Below, in pieces: positions 57,738 through 64,000 of a DNA stretch of 64,000 nt. Where the stretch lies: positions 66,520,121 through 66,584,120 of the forward strand of contig CM040421.1 in the NCBI GenBank assembly GCA_022702705.1, read 5' to 3'. This DNA comes from Papilionanthe hookeriana x Papilionanthe teres. Its lineage: Eukaryota; Streptophyta; Magnoliopsida; Asparagales; Orchidaceae. The notes under the pieces were generated by a model, which saw only the letters and a list, made by a program, of their open reading frames with translations, was not told the origin of the DNA and searched no databases. A program made the translations under genes and the position numbers. Positions within the stretch are counted from its first letter, which is position 1. Each line of letters opens with the position of its first letter.

Positions 57738-58048
57738 AGCAAACGGAGAGAATTCCTAAAGGAAAGGAAAATAAGAGCAGAGAGAATTCCCAAGGGAATA
57801 AGATTCTTATTTCCTGTTCGACAGATTTTCAGAGGTTCCCAGTTTTACGTGGCTGAAATAGCTAAGAACTTCCGCGATAGGCAGTCAGGGCAGTTAACGC
57901 GGCAGTGCTCGCAGACTTCAAGAGGTGCGACGGTTCCGCGAACAGGCACGATAGCGGTTCGGCAGCGCACAGACTCGGAACAGCCAAGGGAGGCGGTTCC
58001 AATGGAGTAAAATCTGCGAAGCACAGAAATTGGAATTAAGAGAGCGCG
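57738..58048 (+). other. Leader of element Y, right of the MULE
   Basis: Continuation of the leader interrupted at 38360; it shares AGAATTCCTAAAGGAAA with the left flank as a local near-duplicate. It ends GAGAGCGCG before the gag ATG, as in element X. Confidence 0.65.
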
Positions 58049-58997
58049 ATGGACGGAAACAAGAAGCTCAAAGTCATCAAACCAACGGCAAGAGGAGTCT
58101 CAATCCCGAACCAATTTCCAATGTTAAGCGAGACGAATTACAACATATGGGCTGTTAAGATGAAGATAATCTTACATTCGCTAGGAGTATGGTTGGTAAT
58201 CGAAGGCGAGGAAAAAGACAATGATAAAGATCAATGCGTCATGGTAGCCATTTCTCAAGCCGTGAAAGATGGCGTGATGATGGTAATCACAGTGAAACAG
58301 ACGGCAAAAGAGGTTTGGGATGCACTCAGGGAGATGCGGGTTGGTGAAGATCGTGTTAAGAAGGCACGCATACATGTACTGAAACGACAACTAAACAAGT
58401 TACACATGGATGATTCAGAAACGATAAATAAATTTTCCATGAAATTACCACGCTGGTGGGTGAGATTCGCTCGTTGGGCACTTAGCTCGACGACAGCGAA
58501 GTTGTTGAAAAATTATTCAGTGCAGTTCCAGGTAAGTTTCTCCAAATTATTGGAACAATTGAGCAGTTTGGGATATTGAGAAGATGTCGGTTTCAGAAGC
58601 GATAGGTCGTCTCATAACATTCGAGGAAGGAATTAAAGGTCGTTTGCACTCAAAAGACAGTGGAGATCAGTTGCTTCTTACCCAGGCCGAGTGGGAGGCA
58701 AGAATCTCAAAGGCAAAGAGAGATGAAGGTTCTTACAACAATAAAAGTGGAGGTCAAGGAAATGGTGAACGCAATAAAGAAGACCGAAAGCCAAGTAACT
58801 TCGATAAATCTAATGTTAAGTGTTTCAATTGTAATGAACATGGTCACCTTGCAAAAAAATTTCCCAAGTCAAACCGAAGAGAAAGAGTAAACCTTGTTAC
58901 AACGCAAATCGAAGATGAACATGCACTGTTGATGGCTGAAACAAGTGTTCTCAGCCACGCAATACAGAACAGGCAAGTGTTATTTATGGTTCAATAA
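58049..58997 (+). pseudogene. Gag of element Y, one frameshift, damaged zinc knuckle
   Basis: Frame 58049-58579 begins MDGNKKLKVIKPTARG and carries the copia UBN2-type Gag pattern: TNYNIWAVKMKIILHSLGVW, QAVKDGVMMVITVKQTAKEV, then VKKARIHVLKRQLNKLHM. Frameshift near 58440; the other frame resumes at 58584 with SVSEAIGRLITFEEGIKGRL and ends at 58997. The zinc knuckle reads CFNCNEHGHLAKKF: C-x2-C-x4-H is kept but the fourth ligand Cys is Phe. Ten residues after QNRQVL the 3' LTR starts, so protease, integrase and RT were deleted. Confidence 0.87.
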
Positions 58998-59274
58998 ATC
59001 TAGTTGTCTTTAGGAGTTATTTATGGTTTGAACAATGTGTATGTTTTAGGTGGTTAGAATTTAAAGTTTGTAGTTATTTTTTATTAAAATTTGTGTGGTT
59101 AGTTTTATTTTAGAGAACATGGGTTGTAAGTTAGGAAGTTACTTGTGTAAGTTAGTGCAGTTATTATTTTATTGTGCCTATAAGTAAACTTGATAGTAAT
59201 TTAAGTTCAAGTCTTCCAAGTTGAATAGAAATATTCTATTTTTTGTGTGTTTCAATCTTAAATTTTTTCCAACA
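58987..59274 (+). repeat. 3' LTR of element Y (288 bp)
   Basis: Starts TGGTTCAATAAATCTAG and ends TTTTTTCCAACA; matches the 5' LTR except for the missing 114-bp duplicate. No clean polypurine tract precedes it. Confidence 0.9.
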
Positions 59275-59279
59275 AACCT

Positions 59280-59369
59280 AAGCTCCTCCTCTACCCGTAT
59301 GAGCTTCCCCTCTCTCCACATATCATGTTCTTGAAGAGAGGCATTTCACTCCCTCTCTCCTATAAGGTG

Positions 59370-59424
<55 letters not shown>

Positions 59425-59433
59425 CTTTTTTTA
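59280..59433. other. CT-rich host segment right of element Y
   Basis: Continues 36215-36893 after removal of element Y. Includes (TC)n at 59372-59420 (about 24 units). No gene. Confidence 0.7.
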
Positions 59434-59735
59434 TTTTATATCCATACCACCCAAATCTTGTATTTTTATGTATCTAATACCTAAACGTTTGCATGTTGCA
59501 TCCATACCATTTTCGTCTTACGTATTTACATACCTAGCACCTCTGGAGAAGAAGTTTTAAATATATGACACCCATTCTTAAGTTTTACACAATTTACACC
59601 TAAATGTTCATATCATACATGCATACCATCATATTTTCACATATTTACATATTCAACACCTAGACTTTTCTCCCACCATGCATAGAATTCTTATGAATAT
59701 ATATAAGAACTGGGTGGTATGTATGTAAATGCCTG
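59434..59735. repeat. Foldback MITE-like repeat
   Basis: Left end TCCATACCACCCAAAT and right end ACTGGGTGGTATGTATGTAAAT are inverted. Internal pieces (TATTTACATACCTAGCACC, ACATATTTACATATTCAACACC) repeat the same motif. The left end may alternatively pair with 33101-33128. Confidence 0.5.
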
Positions 59736-61888
59736 AAATTTGCAATTTGTAGTCCCGCTTCCACTCCAGTGCTCCTGCTCCTGCTCCTGCTCTCGCGGTC
59801 TCACTCCCACCTTCCCTCCTACCCACCTACCCTACAATATGGCATTTCCTCCTGCCAACGGCCCTGTGGTCCCGCACTCCGTCTTGCCCGGCTGCCACGT
59901 GGTTTCGCCCTCTCGATATGTGTTAATTATGTGATCAAAATTCTATCAATTTTCTTGAAGTTTTCTTTATTAATTGTTCCTCTTTCTGTTTTTTTAAATA
60001 TTTTTGGTGCAATTGCAAGATACATGTATTTATGATACCTTTAAAGACGCATTGTAGCAAAGAGGAAATTGAGTAATGCATGAGCCCAATGTAGCATCCA
60101 ATCCATCAGGTTCATTTTACTTTTGAGTGGCACCCAGGTGTCATTTTATGGGCACATAGGTGCCAGCTTGGTGCATAGGCGCCATCTGTTAGTGCCTGTT
60201 AATAGAGCGACTTACGTCAAGGCACTAGGTATGGAGTCTCATGGGGCTACTAAAGGCCAAATCTCTCGTGAAGAAGGGTCATCTCTTGCGTATTCAGCTT
60301 TGGTTTTGCCTTTGGTTTTCCTTTTCCTTTTATGTGAGAGTGACAACTCTGTAAGGGAGAGATGTAAGCAATCAAGATTTATGTGAGGGAGAGAAGATTG
60401 TCCGAGGAAAATAGAAACTATCAGCGAAAGAGGAACACAATTTTGAATCGCAGCTTGAGAATGTAATTTGGTTCTTCATCCTTAAACTCTACTTATTTAT
60501 TTACTTTAATGAATAAATTGTTACTTTTGTTATTCAAAGCATGAGTAGTCACTACATCCTTTTTCTCTTTCTGATTTGGTGAATAAAAATTCTAGGCTTT
60601 TTTATATTAATATGTGATTTGCTTGTTGAATGTTTAGGATGTTTTCTTATCCTTTTTAATCTTAATTTACCTTCAATATGACCAATTGAAGAGTTATAGA
60701 GGAAAAAAGAAAAAGTAAATTGACAATTCTTTCAGTATGATAGACAAATACTTAGGACTTTTAATTGATAAAGAAATGCTTTTATTTTAATCAATTTTTT
60801 AGTTCATATAGACAGGTAATGAATTTGAGAGATTGATTAGGTTCTCTAAGTTATCGATGGAGACTAGAGAATATAATTATTCTTGATTAACAAACTCAGC
60901 TTTTAATTAAAAGAAGAAAATAATTTATTATATATAAGTCATAAACCAAAGAGTGTATTCTCCAATCACTAAAATAAGCTAATTAACATTTTAATTTAGA
61001 TATTTTTAAAATTTTAAATTAATTAAAATTATTGGATAAAATTTATATAATATAACATTAGCAATGAGCTTAGCAAAGTTCTAAGTGTTATCCTAGTGGA
61101 ATGATCTTTGACACATTTCTATATTACTTGAATGATACATACACTCGCGTTTAATGTTTAGTCTAATCACTTATACATAGTCATCTCTTTTAAATTTCAC
61201 CTAAGAGAAAAAAAGTCAACAAATTTCTTGATTAAAATAAATTTAAGAAAATTGTGTTTTCGGCTCCAATATTGAATATAATGGTGTAACAAATTTTTTT
61301 CAACTTCAACCATCCCAATAAGAGCTAAAGGATCATAGCTTATAAAACTATCTATTTGAAATAAGGAAGAAATGCTTGAAGTACATGGCTTGGCTCTCTT
61401 GAAGAAATCATCTCTCTAAACGAATTAATCACTTTCTCCATCACCAAAATGGTGTTCCATGTTGCTTTTATAGTGCAATATCTCCATATAAAAATAATTG
61501 GGTTGGACATCTATATACTTAGCAAAATAAATCAAATGAATCAACTTCATGCAAGATAATGGGGTAAATTAGGATGGGATCTAAAGCTTGATCCTCATTC
61601 AAACAAAGTTTCAAACCTTTAAGCATTTATTAAATTACAAAATTTTAACTTAGTTCAAGCAAGATTTGAAAAGATTCAACAAGTTTTGCATTAAGTTTGA
61701 ACCTTATACAAACTTATGATCGAACCTACTTAGGTCCTACGTTGGAAGCTTTTATTGGCATATAATTTTGAATAGGAAAATGAAAAAAATGTTCAAATCT
61801 TTAGTTGAACCTTGTTCATATCTTTTTTCTTTGTGGAACTACTCTAATGAAGCTAATGCTCGAACGCTACATTCATAATTAATTAGTG
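59736..61888. other. AT-rich intergenic DNA
   Basis: A CTCCTGCTCCTGCTCC run at about 59768 and a 260-bp open frame at 60123-60386 without recognisable domains. Nothing else supported. Confidence 0.5.
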
Positions 61889-62106
61889 GCAAAGTTATAT
61901 ACATAGCACCCAATTCTTATGGATTTATCTATCTCACTCGTAAAGTTTCATTTTACACATAAAATTTACTTATGGATGGAAAGATAGATTTGAATATTAA
62001 AAGATGATAATGAGTGCTACTTTTCATATGATGTTCGTAATTATTAAAATTTTGGTCTAAGATAAATAAATATGAAAGTTTTAGATGCTATGTATGTAAA
62101 GTTCTT
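61889..62106. repeat. Foldback MITE-like repeat
   Basis: Left end AAAGTTATATACATAGCACCCA; right end GATGCTATGTATGTAAAGTTCT is its inverted counterpart. About 218 bp. Confidence 0.55.
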
Positions 62107-62126
62107 TAATTTGTATGCTCTAAACT

Positions 62127-62222
62127 TATTTGATTTATGTTTTAATAAGGTAACAGAGTTGATATGAGATCTACTTATTTGATTTATGTTTTAATAAGAT
62201 AACAGAGTTGATATGAGATCTT
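62127..62222 (+). repeat. 48-bp tandem duplication
   Basis: Unit contains TTATTTGATTTATGTTTTAA and ACAGAGTTGATATGAGATC, two copies nearly identical, so recent. Confidence 0.9.
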
Positions 62223-62274
62223 CAAACTTAAATTTGAACCTCATTCCATCGAGGGGTTATAACTTAATATTTAA

Positions 62275-62518
62275 AGGGAACTTTACATACATACCACACC
62301 ATTCTCATGTATTTAAACTTCTAAAAACTAAATTTTAATACTTACATTTTTAACACTTTGCTGTTATAACTTATATGTATTTCACTTTTAAAAATTTATA
62401 AAGTGTAATATTTTTTATGTGATATTAAAGATTTGAGTGTTATGTATATAAATATGAAAATTTATACGTTACTTGTATAAACACATAATAAATGAGTGGT
62501 ATGTATGTAAATGCTCCA
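62275..62518. repeat. Foldback MITE-like repeat
   Basis: Left CTTTACATACATACCACACC and right GAGTGGTATGTATGTAAATG are inverted. About 244 bp, AT-rich, no coding capacity. Confidence 0.7.
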
Positions 62519-62878
62519 TAATTAGATCTCTGTTTTGATCATAGCTGTAGCTGTTTTGATCATAGCTGTAGGTTCTGAAGACTAATAATGCTGTAAACGT
62601 CGATGAATGAATTTAATCATATAAAAATAAAAAAATAATATTAATTCCAACATTTTCCTTCAGGCATTGGTAGGGGTCACAAAATATTGATTTTCGAAAG
62701 CTTGTTCAGATGTGACATGAAAAGAAGATCTTGCGAAAGACTTGGAACAAAGAAGTTTGAACTGTAGACTTATTGTCAGATTTGAATATTTGCGTTAACA
62801 AGGCTGAACATTCCTTATAATTCAATTTATGAATATTTTTTAACACACGTTCCCAATTTTAAAAAAAAAAATTAGATT
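62519..62878. other. AT-rich spacer
   Basis: Contains a 19-bp tandem duplication (CTGTTTTGATCATAGCTGTA, 62531-62569). No gene. Confidence 0.6.
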
Positions 62879-63118
62879 CAGGGATATACCATTAAATTTA
62901 TATGTATTTACATATCTAACACCTAAACTTTAATTTTTATATACATATCACAGTACCTATGTATGAAAAGTTAGATTTCACTTTTTTTTTTTTGAAGTTA
63001 ATATGGTGGTATTTTCTTATATAACATGAAATATTTGAGTGGTATAAATGTAAAAAAACAAAAGTTTAGTGTAGTAATGTAAATACATAGGAATTGGATG
63101 GCATGCAAGTAAATACCC
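62879..63118. repeat. Foldback MITE-like repeat
   Basis: Left arm TATGTATTTACATATCTAAC then ACCTAAACTTT; right arm AGTTTAGTGTAGTAATGTAA then ATACATAGG, inverted over most of each ~100-bp arm. About 240 bp. Confidence 0.7.
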
Positions 63119-63308
63119 CTAAAAATAAAAGGGCATATTTGTTCAAATTTTCTTTTTATATACCACTCATGTATTTTTCAGAAATTATAATTATTGTACT
63201 TTTCTAATCTTTCAATTAAATGATGAAGATTAATATGTACTACAATAAATACCAAAACAAAAAAAAAAAAGAAAAAAATGTCCGATAAAATCATCCAATG
63301 AATGTAAT

Positions 63309-63374
63309 ATGGAGAGAGAGAGAGAGAGAGAAGGAGAGAGAATGAGAGATAAAGAGAGAAGAGAAATAGAGAGA
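63309..63374. repeat. (GA)n-rich tract
   Basis: GAGAGA run with interruptions. No coding value. Confidence 0.9.
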
Positions 63375-63421
63375 GGGAGCAGTACTAAAAAGTAAAATGA
63401 GAGTCATTTATTCATGACATG

Positions 63422-63493
63422 AACCCCTATTTATAGGTACATGTCTTAGCATTACAAAAGTACATATTAACCCCTATTTATAGGTACACATGT
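63422..63493 (-). promoter_or_regulatory. Duplicated TATA-type motif (possible LTR promoter relic)
   Basis: CTATTTATAGGTACA with flanking AACCC occurs at 63422-63444 and 63469-63493. On the minus strand each reads CTATAAATAGGGG, a strong plant TATA form often seen in copia LTRs, followed by TCATGTCATGAATAAATG and a CT-rich stretch. No LTR ends or primer site found, so this may be a fragment. Confidence 0.35.
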
Positions 63494-64000
63494 TTCAGCT
63501 AAAAAAGTTCGTCCAAGGTTTATGTTTGATCGTCCACATATTCTTCTTGAGTCGTTCATCTGTTTTGAGATTCGCGCTAACATACTTTCATATTTACATA
63601 TTTAGTTCCCTGATTTTCTTATTTCTCGAAAGATGTACTGTGCACAAGAATAAGAGAATTTTTTAACTTATATGAAGTAATTAATGACATTATTGCGCAA
63701 TAATAAACTTCTCTGGATTTTCATGCTCAAACCATTATAAATAGCCTTTGGAGCAAGGGAGGTTTACACCATCTTTCTCTCTTCTAGCTCTATTGTCTCG
63801 TGTTCTTCTCATTTTGATGTTTTTCATGATGTATGGAGAAGGAGCGTCGCCTTCCGATAAGAGTATCCTCATAAAAGCCATGAGTGATATGTGGGCGTAG
63901 GAACTTAAGTTGTATGTGATGCATAAGCCAGCGGGTGAGGCATCTGCGGAATGGGTGAGTAGGAAGAAAGTTGTGCCCAACCCATGAGCCGGTGATAGTA
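63494..64000. other. Right-edge segment, no supported gene
   Basis: On the plus strand 63828-63897 reads MMYGEGASPSDKSILIKAM and then a stop, with a further short open stretch to 63987. No family recognised; it could be the start of another element continuing outside the window. Confidence 0.3.

Larger units (their letters stand above)
36894..59274 (+). mobile_element. Gag-only copia-type element Y (TR-GAG-like), host of the MULE
   Basis: Flanked by AACCT at 36889-36893 and 59275-59279. 5' LTR 36894-37294, primer site at 37297, GC-rich leader, gag at 58049-58997 and 3' LTR 58987-59274. After removal of the nested MULE (and one of its 9-bp duplications) the element is only about 3 kb, with gag but no protease, integrase or RT. 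This matches the published idea of terminal-repeat retrotransposons with GAG, which must borrow pol functions. Confidence 0.87.

Noticed and set aside
57386..57793. 135-codon minus-strand frame across the right MULE end.
   Set aside because: It spans the MULE tip, target duplication and flanking leader, so it is a chance frame.
60123..60386. 87-codon plus-strand frame.
   Set aside because: No domain, no supporting signals, AT-rich surroundings.
63735..63980. 81-codon minus-strand frame.
   Set aside because: No family recognised; the opposite strand reads equally gene-like in short pieces, so neither is supported.

Overview
The window is transposon-packed nuclear DNA of a seed plant, almost certainly an angiosperm. 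The evidence is a Tat-lineage Ty3/gypsy polyprotein, Ty1/copia elements with initiator-tRNA-Met primer sites, a FAR1/FHY3-type MULE transposase, a Ulp1-like gene with plant introns, and AT-rich intergenic DNA with foldback MITE-like repeats. I see no ordinary single-copy host gene, rRNA, tRNA or CRISPR array. Species cannot be named from the sequence.

Layer 1 (1-23655, minus strand). A giant Tat-type LTR retrotransposon. Its 5' LTR is the 7.04-kb block 16617-23655. A primer binding site follows at 16594-16611, then an upstream gag/ORF1 region (16174-15133), gag, protease, RT, two RNase H domains and integrase (7739 down to 577). The 3' LTR lies beyond the left edge. A 7.3-kb solo LTR of the same family (7833-15127, opposite orientation, target duplication CGCCA) interrupts the coding region. 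A third copy, also a solo LTR (49018-56456, duplication GGAAA), sits elsewhere. LTRs of 7.0-7.4 kb are exceptionally long. Each holds a conserved TATA box about 2.0-2.4 kb from its 5' end, which leaves a leader of about 5 kb.

Layer 2 (23656-29653, plus). A decayed Ty1/copia element with gag, protease, integrase, RT, RNase H and a 751-bp 3' LTR. The giant element inserted into its 5' LTR, so only the last 232 bp of that LTR are in the window.

Layer 3 (29654-33609). AT-rich DNA with microsatellites, a 180-bp direct repeat pair and a weak relic resembling the giant LTR.

Layer 4 (33610-59274). Two gag-only copia-type elements. The first (33610-36214, duplication GCTTT) contains a long inverted duplication of itself. 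The second (36894-59274, duplication AACCT) was entered by an 11.9-kb MULE (38361-57728; terminal inverted repeats about 180-205 bp; 9-bp duplication GGAAATAAG). The MULE carries a FAR1-type transposase on the plus strand and, on the minus strand, a multi-exon Ulp1-like protease gene with its catalytic residues present. The MULE was then hit by the third giant LTR, 25 bp upstream of the Ulp1 start codon.

Layer 5 (59280-64000). AT-rich DNA with foldback repeats sharing a TTACATACATACCAC-like end, microsatellites and a duplicated TATA motif.

Most coding regions carry stops or frameshifts, so the locus is a decaying nest. Its clean target duplications allow the order of insertion to be read directly.
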